Source: Acinetobacter calcoaceticus ANC 3811 (GTDB taxonomy: Bacteria; Pseudomonadota; Gammaproteobacteria; Pseudomonadales; Moraxellaceae). Taken from it: a DNA stretch of 64,000 bases. The stretch covers positions 1,428,493 to 1,492,492 of the forward strand of contig NZ_KB976986.1 of the NCBI RefSeq assembly GCF_000399665.1, written 5' to 3'. Made by a program: the position numbers and the translations under genes. This document shows, in pieces, positions 44,459 to 53,784 of this stretch. The notes beneath the pieces are model-generated. The model saw only the letters and a list, made by a program, of their open reading frames with translations, did not search any database and was not told where the DNA came from. Numbering within the stretch: the first letter of the stretch is position 1; the number at the start of each line of letters is the position of its first letter.

Positions 44459-45100
44459 TTATGCAACCTCCTCGGCAACGCTATAGCTGACACTGAGCTT
44501 TCCCTTCTTAAACTGATAAGACTGAATTTCTATAGAACCAATATCTCCTAATGCCGTGACATGCGTTCCGCCACAAGGAAATGCAGGAAACTCACCAAAA
44601 CTAATTTCACGAAAGCCATCAGCATGTTGATGAAGATGGGTTGGTAAATTAGCTTGAATATAGTGAGAACATTGCTGCTGAAGAGTTTCACCATCTAACT
44701 GTTGGGCTGTATCTAAAGGAATAAACTGAACACGAGCATCGCTAGGCCAGTGCTGAGCTTTTATAGCTTGCCAGCCAAATAGATGCATTACATGTGCAAT
44801 GAGATGTCCAGCCGAATGTAATCGGCTATGATAATTGCGCGTATTTAAATCCACCTTTGCTAATGCCGCGCCCAACGCAACAGGTTGAGAGCTGTAATGA
44901 ATAATTTCCCCTTGTTCAATTGCCACATGCACTACTTCAACTTCTGCAATGCTTCCCTTATCGCTAGGTTGACCACCACCTTGAGGGTGAAATGGTGTTG
45001 CCGATAAGCGTATGGCAAAGCGCCCATCTTCACATGAAGTACAGTCTAAAACTTCAACTTCAGCGGCAAGAACACCTGTTAAATATAATGCTTGTGTCAT
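44459..45100 (-). CDS. AlaX-type alanyl-tRNA editing/deacylase protein
   Basis: A 213-residue free-standing AlaRS editing domain. The zinc ligands are visible as His95 and His99 (HSAGH) and Cys176 and His180 (CGGTH), spaced as in AlaX proteins. Such enzymes hydrolyse mischarged Ser- or Gly-tRNA(Ala), and some act on other acyl-tRNAs. It is adjacent to an RhtB exporter gene (stop abuts start). A dedicated tRNA-editing role coupled to amino-acid export is my inference. Confidence 0.85.
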   Translation of the reverse strand: MTQALYLTGVLAAEVEVLDCTSCEDGRFAIRLSATPFHPQGGGQPSDKGSIAEVEVVHVAIEQGEIIHYSSQPVALGAALAKVDLNTRNYHSRLHSAGHLIAHVMHLFGWQAIKAQHWPSDARVQFIPLDTAQQLDGETLQQQCSHYIQANLPTHLHQHADGFREISFGEFPAFPCGGTHVTALGDIGSIEIQSYQFKKGKLSVSYSVAEEVA

Positions 45101-45190
45101 ACTTTTTCATATATTCCCTAAGATGAAAAAGATTGTATTACCATTTCTTAAGAGCGATAATCCAATCAAAATCCAAATAACTTTTGCCTC

Positions 45191-46120
45191 ATGAGCACAA
45201 ATCAAAGTCTGGTTCTGTTAAATGAAATGGCGACCTTTGTTAAGGTGGTCGAGTCAGAAAGTTTTTCTGAAACAGCCCGACAACTCGGTACCACGCCGTC
45301 TGCGGTAAGTCGTGCGATTGCTCGTTTAGAACGTGCTTTAGGCACCCGCTTACTCTATCGGACTACACGGAAACTTCGTTTAAGTGAAAGTGGACAACAG
45401 GTTTACCAACGCTGTTTAGATATGGTGAATGCTGCACAAGCCGTTATGGAAAGTTCAGGCCAATTTCATATCGAACCTGAAGGTATTATTCGCATGAGTG
45501 TTCCGAAAGCTGTGGGGCATTTTATGATTCATCCGCATTTACCCGAATTTCTAGAACGCTACCCGAAAATCGATATTCAAATGCTTTTAGAAGATCGTTA
45601 TGTAGACCTCATTGATGATGGAGTTGACCTAGCGCTTCGAATTACGGAGCAACCATCGGGTGGCCTCATGGGTCGAAAGCTGATTGATATCGATCACTTG
45701 GTTTGTGCTACACCTGAATATTTGGCAAAGCATGGCACTCCAAACCACCCTCATGATTTAAAGCAGCATGAATGTATTTACTTGGGCGAACAAGCCAGTG
45801 ACTCAAAATGGAAATTTCAACAAGGGAATAAATCGATTAATGTTGCCGTGCGTGGGCGTTACGCAGCAAACCATACAGGTGTGCGTTTGAGTGCAGCATT
45901 ACAGCATTTAGGTATTGCGAGCTTGCCGTACTTCGTTGCACGCCATGCTCTACAACAAGGTACTTTAGTTCAGGTTTTACCAGATTGGTATTTTAAAACC
46001 TATTATAGTGGCGGGCTATGGTTACTTTACCCACCAACGCGACATGTTCCGCCTAAATTGAGTGTGTTGATTCAATATTTGGCAGATAAATTAGCAGCAG
46101 AGCCGACTTTAAAAATTTAG
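45191..46120 (+). CDS. LysR-family regulator
   Basis: A 309-residue LysR regulator with a short N-tail, an HTH at residues about 10-70 (MATFVKVVESESFSETARQLGTTPSAVSRAIARLERALG) and the usual effector domain. DmlR-like branch. It is divergent from the AlaX-RhtB operon by 90 bases, and likely regulates that pair. Stop of this gene and of the binding protein gene downstream converge. Confidence 0.85.
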   Translation: MSTNQSLVLLNEMATFVKVVESESFSETARQLGTTPSAVSRAIARLERALGTRLLYRTTRKLRLSESGQQVYQRCLDMVNAAQAVMESSGQFHIEPEGIIRMSVPKAVGHFMIHPHLPEFLERYPKIDIQMLLEDRYVDLIDDGVDLALRITEQPSGGLMGRKLIDIDHLVCATPEYLAKHGTPNHPHDLKQHECIYLGEQASDSKWKFQQGNKSINVAVRGRYAANHTGVRLSAALQHLGIASLPYFVARHALQQGTLVQVLPDWYFKTYYSGGLWLLYPPTRHVPPKLSVLIQYLADKLAAEPTLKI

Positions 46121-46181
46121 ACGGCTCTTAACTCGAGCAAATACTATTTAGAAGACTAATCATTAGAGATTATTAGCACGA

Positions 46182-47048
46182 TTACTCAACCAATAAATCT
46201 TTTGGATTAATGGTATCGCCATACACTGGTTTTAAAGTTTTTTCATAAGCCTGATGAATTACACCTTCTTTTGCCAATTTTTCTAAATCTTGGTTCAACC
46301 AGTCCAATAACTCTTTATCACCTTTTTTCACTGCTGGAGCAATTAAGTCCTGCTCACCTAAATTGGTAATGCCAACGGTGTAATTTGGATTTTCTTTAGC
46401 CCAAGCTAAAACCAGCAAGTTATCATGTGCAAGCGCAGCACCACGACCATCTTTTAAAGCATCAAAAGTTTCAGTGTTTTGTTCATACTTTTGCAGTTTA
46501 ATTTCAGGATGAGTCTTGGTGAAGAATGAATCAGCTGTCGTACCTTTATTTACCAACAAAGTTTTGTCTTTAAGTTGAGCAACATCGGTAATCGGATGAC
46601 TTTTAGGAGAAACAACTCCCAAAGCAACTTTCAAATAAGGTTTAGCAAAATCGACCACTTCTTTACGTTCTGGTGTAACGGTAAAGTTTGCAAAAATAAT
46701 ATCCACTTTATTGGCTTTTAAATATTCGACACGGTTAGCCGCTTCAGTTAAAACAAACTCAACTTTGTTTTCATCACCCAGCAAATCTTTAGCGACATGC
46801 TTAGCAATCTCCACATCAAAACCCTGATTTTTACCTTGAGCATCTAAATATCCAAACGGCGGTTTGTCACTAAATACGCCAATTCGTACCACGCCATTCT
46901 TTTTGATCTGTTCAATACTCGACACAGTTTGTGTGGTATCTGCCGTTTTTTCAGTAGACTGAGTTCCTTTGTCACAGGCAACTAAACCTAAACTCAGTAA
47001 AGATGCAGCCAAAATATGCTTCACGTTTTGAAATGTTAATGTTGTCAT
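46182..47048 (-). CDS. Polar amino-acid ABC transporter binding lipoprotein, paralogue 2
   Basis: A 288-residue extracytoplasmic solute-binding protein of family 3 (amino acids). Lipobox GLVAC with Cys25 gives lipid attachment. The mature protein has KKNGVVRIGVFSDKPPFGYLDAQGKNQGFDVEIAKHVAKDLLG (about 47-90), typical of glutamate/aspartate/polar amino-acid binders. It closely resembles the next gene upstream throughout, so a tandem duplication is likely. Last gene of the leftward ABC operon. Confidence 0.88.
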   Translation of the reverse strand: MTTLTFQNVKHILAASLLSLGLVACDKGTQSTEKTADTTQTVSSIEQIKKNGVVRIGVFSDKPPFGYLDAQGKNQGFDVEIAKHVAKDLLGDENKVEFVLTEAANRVEYLKANKVDIIFANFTVTPERKEVVDFAKPYLKVALGVVSPKSHPITDVAQLKDKTLLVNKGTTADSFFTKTHPEIKLQKYEQNTETFDALKDGRGAALAHDNLLVLAWAKENPNYTVGITNLGEQDLIAPAVKKGDKELLDWLNQDLEKLAKEGVIHQAYEKTLKPVYGDTINPKDLLVE

Positions 47049-47130
47049 TATTTCACCCTATCGTTCTTGTAAAAGTCTTATTTAAAATCGCAGCGCCTAA
47101 TGCTAAACACTGCTCTAGCGATATCGAAAA

Positions 47131-47991
47131 TTATTGGCCTACATCTAAAAACACATTCGGATTGACCGAGTCGCCGTAAATTGGTTTCAAGGTTTCATCA
47201 TAAATTTTATTAATTTCACCACTTGTTCTTAACTGCTTGATTTCAGTATTGAGCCAATTCAATAATTGGGTATTGCCCTTTTTAACTGCTGGTGCAATAA
47301 ATTCTTGATCACCAATGGACTGAATACCTGCCACATAACTTGGGTTCTTCGCGGCCCACGCTAAAGCGTAAGTACTATCTTGTGAAATTGCGTCACCACG
47401 ACCATCGGTTAAGGCTTTGAAGGCATCCGAGTTTCTTTCAAACTTGAGTAAATTTACTTTCGGATAATGCTTGGTGAAGTACGTATCTGAACTTGTGCCT
47501 TTGTTTACAATTAAGGTTTTACCTTCTAATTGGGCAATGTCGGTAATCGGCTTGGCTTTAGGCGAGACAATGCCAAAAGCTCCTTTTAAATAAGGTTCGG
47601 CAAAATCTACAACTTCCTTACGTTCAGGCGTCACTGTAAACGTCGCGAATACAACATCGGCACGGTTTGATTTTAAAAACTCCACCCGATTTGAAGCTTC
47701 AGTCACAATAAACTCAACTTTCTTTTCATCACCAAGCAAGTCTTTGGTCACTCGTTTTGCTAAAGCCACATCAAAGCCCTGATTATTACCTGCACTATCT
47801 ACATAACCAAATGGCGGATCATCAGCAAAAACGGCAACGCGTAGAACTCCATTTTTTTTGATTTGTTCTAAAGATTGATCCACTTGAGTATTACTTGCTT
47901 GTTCAGTGGATGGCGTTTTACTACATGCAGTTAACAACACCCCAGCAACAGCAAGACTGCTTAATATTTTTATTGAATTACGTTTAAACAT
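47131..47991 (-). CDS. Polar amino-acid ABC transporter binding lipoprotein, paralogue 1
   Basis: A 286-residue family 3 binding lipoprotein with lipobox LLTAC and Cys23. The mature sequence (KKNGVLRVAVFADDPPFGYVDSAGNNQGFDVALAKRVTKDLLG) is nearly parallel to paralogue 2, with the same TEASNRVEFLKS and EVVDFAEPYLK motifs. Two binders served by one transporter would broaden or tune substrate choice. Lies between the second paralogue and the ATPase gene. Confidence 0.88.
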   Translation of the reverse strand: MFKRNSIKILSSLAVAGVLLTACSKTPSTEQASNTQVDQSLEQIKKNGVLRVAVFADDPPFGYVDSAGNNQGFDVALAKRVTKDLLGDEKKVEFIVTEASNRVEFLKSNRADVVFATFTVTPERKEVVDFAEPYLKGAFGIVSPKAKPITDIAQLEGKTLIVNKGTSSDTYFTKHYPKVNLLKFERNSDAFKALTDGRGDAISQDSTYALAWAAKNPSYVAGIQSIGDQEFIAPAVKKGNTQLLNWLNTEIKQLRTSGEINKIYDETLKPIYGDSVNPNVFLDVGQ

Positions 47992-48021
47992 TCACTTCCT
48001 CATGATTCAAATAATAAAAAT

Positions 48022-48753
48022 TTAGTACGACAAAATATTTAAGAAAGCTTTCGCTCTTTCTGTTTTTGGCTGTTCAAAAAATTCTTCTGGTGAAGCCTGT
48101 TCAATAATCTTGCCCTTATCCATAAAAATAATGCGGTCGGCAACCTTACGGGCAAAGGACATCTCATGTGTCACAATCAACATGGTCATTCCTTCGTTCG
48201 CCAATTTGAGTACTACATCGAGTACTTCTCTGACCATTTCCGGATCAAGCGCAGCGGTAATTTCATCAAGTAAAATGACTTTAGGTTGCATGACCAGTGA
48301 ACGGACAATGGCTATACGCTGTTTTTGTCCACCAGAAAGTTGTCGTGGATAATCAAGTTTTCGCTCAAATAGTCCAACTCGCTTTAACAACTCATCTGCT
48401 ACTTGTTCAGCTTCATCGCGGTGGCGTTTTTGTACTTTAAGCGGTCCAAGCAAAATATTGTCAATGACGTTCATATGCCCAAATAGCTCATAGTTCTGAA
48501 AAACCATGCCAATTTTTTGACGAGCATTCGTCCAGTCCACATCTTTACCGAGCACACCTGAGCCAGCTAAACGAATCTCACCACTCTGGATTGGCTCTAA
48601 CCCGTTAATACAGCGCAATAAGGTACTTTTACCGCAGCCCGATGGACCTAAAATAACAACCACCTCTCCTTGTTCTACATGCAGATCAATGCCCTGTAAA
48701 ATATGACTTTGTGCAAATGATTTCTGTAATTGTTGTATCGATAACAAAGGCAT
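48022..48753 (-). CDS. Polar amino-acid ABC transporter ATP-binding protein
   Basis: A 243-residue ABC ATPase of the GlnQ/GltL type. Walker [10 protein letters not shown] (about 37-45), signature LSGGQKQR (about 136-143), Walker B VILLDE (about 157-162) and H-loop in IVTHEMSFA are intact. The start ATG 48753 ([13 protein letters not shown]) follows GGGAG; the longest frame adds 31 atypical residues overlapping the permease. It drives import with the two permeases encoded just upstream. Confidence 0.9.
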   Translation of the reverse strand: MPLLSIQQLQKSFAQSHILQGIDLHVEQGEVVVILGPSGCGKSTLLRCINGLEPIQSGEIRLAGSGVLGKDVDWTNARQKIGMVFQNYELFGHMNVIDNILLGPLKVQKRHRDEAEQVADELLKRVGLFERKLDYPRQLSGGQKQRIAIVRSLVMQPKVILLDEITAALDPEMVREVLDVVLKLANEGMTMLIVTHEMSFARKVADRIIFMDKGKIIEQASPEEFFEQPKTERAKAFLNILSY

Positions 48754-48755
48754 AA

Positions 48756-49421
48756 TTACTCCCAGACCTTTTCTAAATGTGCCGCCAAACGAGATAAGGG
48801 ATAGCAAATCAGAAAATACAAAATAAAAATAAAGCCATAAATCCAAAGAGAAGCGCTTGGCACGGTCAACAGTGAATTTTCAATAATTTGCTGGCCAACT
48901 TTAATGACCTCAACCACACCAATCAGGACTGCCAAAGAGCTGGTTTTCACCATTCGGGTAAATAAGTTAATCGCGCCTGGTGTTACTCGTTTTAGACTTT
49001 GCGGGAAAATGACATAGACCAAGGCTTGAACATGGGTAAGTCCGAGCGCATAGGCCGAATCGCGTTGATGCTGATCAATTGAAGTAATAGCTGCACGGAC
49101 CAAATCGCCCATTTCTGCCGTACCCCACAAAACAAATACGACAACGCATACCCACATTGCTGAAAACTGCCAGTTAAACCATGTCGCAAAGCCGAAATAA
49201 AACACAAACAGCAAAACTAAAATTGGAATGATTCGAATGGCTTCTAAATACAGACGGCACAGCGATTTAACGACTATATTTTTAGAGGTCATAATGACGC
49301 CGAAAACTGTGCCGAAAATTGCAGAGAAAAACACTGAAATAAATGCAATTTTTGCAGTTGCCCAAAGTCCCCACATTAAACGTTCGAGGTGACTCGCTTG
49401 AAATAGATAATCAAGTTCCAT
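48756..49421 (-). CDS. Polar amino-acid ABC transporter permease 2
   Basis: A 221-residue permease of the His/Glu/Gln/Arg/opine (HEAT-type) family, with about five hydrophobic segments. The EAA-like loop [34 protein letters not shown] is at about residues 123-156. It pairs with permease 1, overlapping its gene by 11 bases, and precedes the ATPase gene with two bases between them. Confidence 0.88.
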   Translation of the reverse strand: MELDYLFQASHLERLMWGLWATAKIAFISVFFSAIFGTVFGVIMTSKNIVVKSLCRLYLEAIRIIPILVLLFVFYFGFATWFNWQFSAMWVCVVVFVLWGTAEMGDLVRAAITSIDQHQRDSAYALGLTHVQALVYVIFPQSLKRVTPGAINLFTRMVKTSSLAVLIGVVEVIKVGQQIIENSLLTVPSASLWIYGFIFILYFLICYPLSRLAAHLEKVWE

Positions 49422-50082
49422 GGCTCACCTTCCGACTTCTGTGCTCCAGATAACTGGTTAAAATAGACACGGGCAATAAAATAATCAGATAAGCCATGAT
49501 GAGTAAAAACAAAGCTTCAGTGGTTTTATAGTCCATACCAATTAAGTCTTTAGTGACAAAAAGCAGTTCAACGACAGCAATTGCACTGACCACAGAACTT
49601 TCTTTAATCAGAAATAGACAATTTGCCCCTATTGCTGGAATTGAAATAGCCAGTGCTTGAGGAAAAAGGACATATCTAAAAATTTGAATCGGTTGTAGAC
49701 CAATACTTTTTGCAGAGTCAATCTGCCCTTTTGCAACAGACTGCAAGCCTGCTCGAAAAGCTTCAGCCATATAGCTTCCGCCTAAAAAGGTCAGTCCGAT
49801 CACACCACAGGCAAAACCATCAATTTTGATACCGAGTTTTGGCAAACCGTAATACAAAAAGAACAGTTGAATTAATAAAGGGGTATTTCGAGATAACTCA
49901 ATATAGAACTGGGCAATTCTATTTAGCACCCGCACGCGATATGTGATTAAAATGCTGCAAATTAGCCCTACAATAATTGCCAAAATAATGCTGATAATTG
50001 AAATTTTCAGCGTGGTCAAAGTTGCAGAGAAAAATTGCGGCAACACACTATGGATATACTGCCAGTTCAAGGAAAATTCCAA
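49411..50082 (-). CDS. Polar amino-acid ABC transporter permease 1
   Basis: A 223-residue permease of the same family with five hydrophobic segments; the conserved RNTPLLIQLFFLYYGLPKLG segment and the EAA-type loop DSAKSIGLQPIQIFRYVLFPQALAISIPAIGANCL are clear. First gene of the operon (permease 1, permease 2, ATPase, binder 1, binder 2). The start is preceded by GGAAAATTCC-like sequence, with no strong ribosome-binding site seen. Confidence 0.88.
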   Translation of the reverse strand: MEFSLNWQYIHSVLPQFFSATLTTLKISIISIILAIIVGLICSILITYRVRVLNRIAQFYIELSRNTPLLIQLFFLYYGLPKLGIKIDGFACGVIGLTFLGGSYMAEAFRAGLQSVAKGQIDSAKSIGLQPIQIFRYVLFPQALAISIPAIGANCLFLIKESSVVSAIAVVELLFVTKDLIGMDYKTTEALFLLIMAYLIILLPVSILTSYLEHRSRKVSHGT

Positions 50083-50304
50083 AAATAATATTAAAACGTT
50101 ATAAATATTTAGCTTTCATCAGCCATTAAATATTTGTGCAACGAGTTTATTTTTTTCCCAATTGGTCTAAAACTATTTTTATTAGATAAGCTTTTCTATA
50201 AGTTTGATAAATTCGATCTGGCAATCGAAAGCCTTCAAATCAGTTGAGCTCAACCGCTCAAAACCTATTCACTAAAACAAGATGAATAATAAAACCAATA
50301 AAAA

Positions 50305-50328
50305 AAATCGGACACCAAGGCCCGATTT
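50305..50328 (-). terminator. Terminator after the small GNAT gene
   Basis: AAATCGG (50305-50311) and CCGATTT (50322-50328) form a stem which, on the minus strand, is followed by seven or more T. It lies 27 bases past the stop of the leftward GNAT gene, between it and the permease operon promoter. Confidence 0.75.
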
Positions 50329-50354
50329 CTATTAAATGACTTGCAATCTATTGC

Positions 50355-50639
50355 TTACTTTCTAAGTACATCACCAATACTTGGATCTTTATCAAAAACC
50401 GATTTAGCATATGGGCAAAGCGGAATCACCTTTACGTCTTTTTCACGAACAAAAGCCACCAAAGCGTCAAGTAATTGGCGACCTACACCTTGTCCCCGAT
50501 AATTTTCATTCACATCTGTCGCATCAATAATCAGCATGCCTTCGCCTGCCCACGTATAAGTCATTTCACCAGCAACGGTTTCACCATCAAGTAAGCTAAA
50601 GCTGCCGTGTTTTGCATCATCTTTTTGTTGAATATTCAC
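50355..50639 (-). CDS. Small GNAT-like N-acetyltransferase (YidJ/Gcn5-related)
   Basis: A 94-residue minimal acetyltransferase fold. The acetyl-CoA loop GQGVGRQLLDALVAF (about 65-79) and C-terminal VIPLCPYAKSVFDKDPSIGDVLRK match the YjdJ-like/GNAT small-protein family. The start is GTG with AGGA upstream. Acetyl acceptor unknown. Single gene unit with its own terminator. Confidence 0.8.
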   Translation of the reverse strand: MNIQQKDDAKHGSFSLLDGETVAGEMTYTWAGEGMLIIDATDVNENYRGQGVGRQLLDALVAFVREKDVKVIPLCPYAKSVFDKDPSIGDVLRK

Positions 50640-50902
50640 AATGAATTCCTCGTATTACGACTCATATTTATTTAGAAATGACTTGGTATAATCTTTATCT
50701 ATAAGAACAAATCTAAGTGTAAAAAAATAGCCTGTTTTTAGCAGCGAGTCTGTATGCTTTTTAAATACAATTCATGCATAAAACTCATAATTCTATTCGT
50801 AATTCAGCGTCTAATCCTCTCAAATCATTACTGTTAAGCTCTGCAACCAGATTTTATTCATTTCATTTATGAAAATTCAATGGTTTTGAGATTGGAACTT
50901 TT

Positions 50903-52108
50903 ATGTCTTCTTTTCATCAAATTGAGCAAAGCACATATGAACACTCAACACCTGCCTGGGGTGCCGTCTTTGTAATGTCGCTCTGCTGCGCAGTATTAAT
51001 TGCATCTGAGTTCATGCCCGTAAGTTTACTCACCCCCATCTCTTCAGATTTAAATATGAGTGAAGGCCAAGTAGGTCAAGCAATCGCAATTTCTGGTATT
51101 TTTGCTGTGATGACCAGCCTGTCTATTAGTCGTGTATTTAAGGCATGGGACCGACGCCATATCATTTTATTACTCACCCTACTGATGATTGCCTCGGGCA
51201 TAGTCATTACATTTGCCCATTCTGCGGCTTTGTTTATGTTGGGTCGTGCAATCTTAGGCGTAGTTATTGGTGGTTTTTGGGCCATGTCGACATCAATTGT
51301 TATGCGACTCGTTCCTCCGCTTTCAGTACCTAAAGCACTCGGTTTATTAAATGGGGGAAATGCTCTAGCCACCACAATTGCAGCACCATTAGGAAGTTTT
51401 TTAGGTTCAATTATTGGCTGGCGTGGTGCTTTTTTCTGTATTGTCCCCATCGCGATTGTTGCACTTATTTGGCAATTTAAAAGTATGCCCTCTCTTCCTG
51501 CAATATTGTCGGCCGAGAAATCTAAGAATCCATTTGGTTTACTAAAACGCCCAATTGTACTTTATGGGATGACAGGAATTTTATTGCTGTTTATGGGCCA
51601 ATTTGCGCTATTTACCTATCTACGCCCATTTCTAGAAACTGTTACTCATGTGGATGCGACAATGCTATCCATTTTATTATTAATATTAGGTTTAGCAGGT
51701 TTAATCGGTACTTTTGTAATTAGTTTAATCCTTCACCAACATGTTTATCGTTATCTGATTCTTATTCCATTGATCATGGCAGCGATTGCTGGAGCTTTTG
51801 TGTTTGGTGGTGAGCATTTATGGTTCGTTGCCATATTGATGGGTTTATGGGGCTTTATTGGAACGTCGGCACCTGTTGCATGGAATACATGGCTTGCCCA
51901 AACACTACATCAAGATGCCGAAATTGGTGGTGGTTTGATGGTTGCGATTATTCAATTTGCAATTACTCTAGGCGCAACTATAGGCGGATTATTATATGAC
52001 TCACATGGTTATAGCGCCACGTTCTATATGAGCGCAACTATCTTGCTATTAGGCGCGATTACTGCTTATGTTACATGGCGGAATGCTACTCACGTAACAC
52101 ATCAATAA
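50903..52108 (+). CDS. MFS transporter (DHA1/sugar efflux type)
   Basis: A 401-residue, 12-helix transporter in the drug-H+ antiporter or arabinose-efflux branch. AWGAVFVMSLCCAVLIASEFMPVSLL (residues 14-39) is helix 1 with the EFMPVSLL motif of SotB/YdhP-like exporters, and FMLGRAILGVVIGGFWAMSTS lies around helix 4. It overlaps the convergent LysR gene by 23 bases. The substrate is unknown; the pairing with a LysR gene suggests inducible efflux. Confidence 0.8.
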   Translation: MSSFHQIEQSTYEHSTPAWGAVFVMSLCCAVLIASEFMPVSLLTPISSDLNMSEGQVGQAIAISGIFAVMTSLSISRVFKAWDRRHIILLLTLLMIASGIVITFAHSAALFMLGRAILGVVIGGFWAMSTSIVMRLVPPLSVPKALGLLNGGNALATTIAAPLGSFLGSIIGWRGAFFCIVPIAIVALIWQFKSMPSLPAILSAEKSKNPFGLLKRPIVLYGMTGILLLFMGQFALFTYLRPFLETVTHVDATMLSILLLILGLAGLIGTFVISLILHQHVYRYLILIPLIMAAIAGAFVFGGEHLWFVAILMGLWGFIGTSAPVAWNTWLAQTLHQDAEIGGGLMVAIIQFAITLGATIGGLLYDSHGYSATFYMSATILLLGAITAYVTWRNATHVTHQ

Positions 52109-52976
52109 CCAATCGTAATGCAGGTGAAAGTTGTCTGCGATGTGGATAATACAAGTGGTATCCGGGAAACTGGATACTGTACTCTGCCAAAACTTGAATT
52201 AGCTTCCCCTCTTTTAGATCTTCTCGAATCAAATCTTCTGGAATATAAGCCAGTCCAAATCCGGCCCGAACAGCTTGTGCAATTTCATAACTTTCATTAA
52301 ATATCCATTGCCCCTGAATTTTAACTTTTGTTTCTTGACCATCTTTCACAAACTCCCACGCATACACACTGCCTTGAGTCGTTAAACGATAGCCAATACA
52401 TTGATGATTTATTAAATCTTTAGGGGTATTAGGAATTCCATATTGTTCAAAATATGCTGGTGTTGCTATTACCGCCATTTTGACATCTGGACTAATACGT
52501 ACTGCAATCATGCCATCAGCTACGCGGCTTCCGAAACGAACGCCTGCATCAAAGCGTTCTGCCACAATATCAACCATGCCGCTATAGGCAGTCACTTCTA
52601 CTTGTACATCTGGGTAATCACCAGCAATCTTTTTAAGTTTTGGAATCAGCACTTCCCGTATCGCATGACTGCTAGCATTAATCCGAACCGTACCAGCGGG
52701 TTGATCCCGAAATGATGTTAAAAGTGATAATTCATTATCTATTTGGTCAAAACTGGCACTAATTGTTTGTTTCAACCGTTCGCCTGCTGCTGTAGGCGAA
52801 ACGCTACGTGTGGTTCTGGTCAGGAGCAACATTCCCAAACGTTCTTCTAACCCCCGAATCGTATGGCTTAGCGCAGATTGTGAAATTCCCATTTTCCCTG
52901 CGGCCTTAGTAAAACTACCCTCTCGTGCCACCATTAAAAAAGCATAAAGATCATTATAGTTTTCTTTATTTATCAT
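52086..52976 (-). CDS. LysR-family regulator convergent with an MFS gene
   Basis: A 296-residue LysR regulator. HTH in residues about 8-62 (LYAFLMVAREGSFTKAAGKMGISQSALSHTIRGLEERLG), effector domain beyond. Its 3' end overlaps the MFS gene 3' end by 23 bases on the opposite strand, so long transcripts would be antisense. It is divergent from the cyclophilin-like gene, 286 bases away, which is an alternative target. Confidence 0.85.
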   Translation of the reverse strand: MINKENYNDLYAFLMVAREGSFTKAAGKMGISQSALSHTIRGLEERLGMLLLTRTTRSVSPTAAGERLKQTISASFDQIDNELSLLTSFRDQPAGTVRINASSHAIREVLIPKLKKIAGDYPDVQVEVTAYSGMVDIVAERFDAGVRFGSRVADGMIAVRISPDVKMAVIATPAYFEQYGIPNTPKDLINHQCIGYRLTTQGSVYAWEFVKDGQETKVKIQGQWIFNESYEIAQAVRAGFGLAYIPEDLIREDLKEGKLIQVLAEYSIQFPGYHLYYPHRRQLSPALRLVIDVLRE

Positions 52977-53262
52977 CTGCTTTTATCTCTGTTCAAGGTT
53001 CAATCTCATTATAAAGGATAAAACTATTCATGAATATTACTCATAAGTCCATGTTTGTTTTTTAGACTAATTATTAAAAAGAAGATTCGTTAAAATCCAT
53101 ATCAAGCAGTAAACATGAAGATTTAAATAAACTGAAGCGATTATTATGAGTCATTTTATTATTGTAAAAAATTAATAAATTCCACTCATATCTTTACGTT
53201 AAACGCTAAATAGCTTCATTGCATTTATGTGCTTTTTTCTTAAAGAAGTGAGGTGATTTGAT

Positions 53263-53739
53263 ATGGCTAATCATAATTTTTTTAAAGGTTTAGTCAGCCT
53301 ATGTGTTTTGTTCTCAGTTACTTCCACCTCTTATGCATTAAAGCCTCAAGGTAAAAATCAACAAAGGGTATCGATGATGAAAATCCGTATTGATATTGAT
53401 GGAACACAGCAACCACTATTTGGCACATTAGCTATAACACCTACTGTTGAAGATTTTGCCAAGCAGCTTCCACTGACATTAACACTTAAAGATTATGACT
53501 CTACTGAAAAAATAGCTGATCTACCCACCAAGCTAACTGTGCAAAATTCGCCTCATGGTTATGCGGGCAAGGCTGGTGATCTTACTTATTATGCTCCGTG
53601 GGGTAATCTGGCTTTTTTCTATAAAGACTCAGCCGTTGGTTACGCGAATGGCCTCATTTTTCTTGGGAAACTTGATGCTATTCCCCAAGCATTCAAGCAA
53701 AAACAACCCATCAAAATTTCAATTTCCCAAATCGAATAA
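53263..53739 (+). CDS. Exported cyclophilin-like domain protein
   Basis: A 158-residue protein with an N-terminal signal peptide (LVSLCVLFSVTSTSYA then LKPQG). The mature part has the pattern of the cyclophilin-like (DUF369-like) fold: MMKIRIDIDGTQQPLFGTLAITPTVEDFAKQLPLTLTLKDYDSTEKIADLP, GDLTYYAPWGNLAFFYKD and GLIFLGKLDAI. The family has no settled enzymatic role. It is 46 bases upstream of an alpha/beta hydrolase with its own signal; they look co-transcribed. Confidence 0.75.
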   Translation: MANHNFFKGLVSLCVLFSVTSTSYALKPQGKNQQRVSMMKIRIDIDGTQQPLFGTLAITPTVEDFAKQLPLTLTLKDYDSTEKIADLPTKLTVQNSPHGYAGKAGDLTYYAPWGNLAFFYKDSAVGYANGLIFLGKLDAIPQAFKQKQPIKISISQIE

Positions 53740-53784
53740 GCATCCATCTATTCACCCATTCACATTGTTTAAATTGAGGTATTT

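Noticed and set aside
51076..51450. Open frame of 124 residues opposite the MFS gene
   Set aside because: Antisense shadow of a membrane protein with no own ribosome-binding site.
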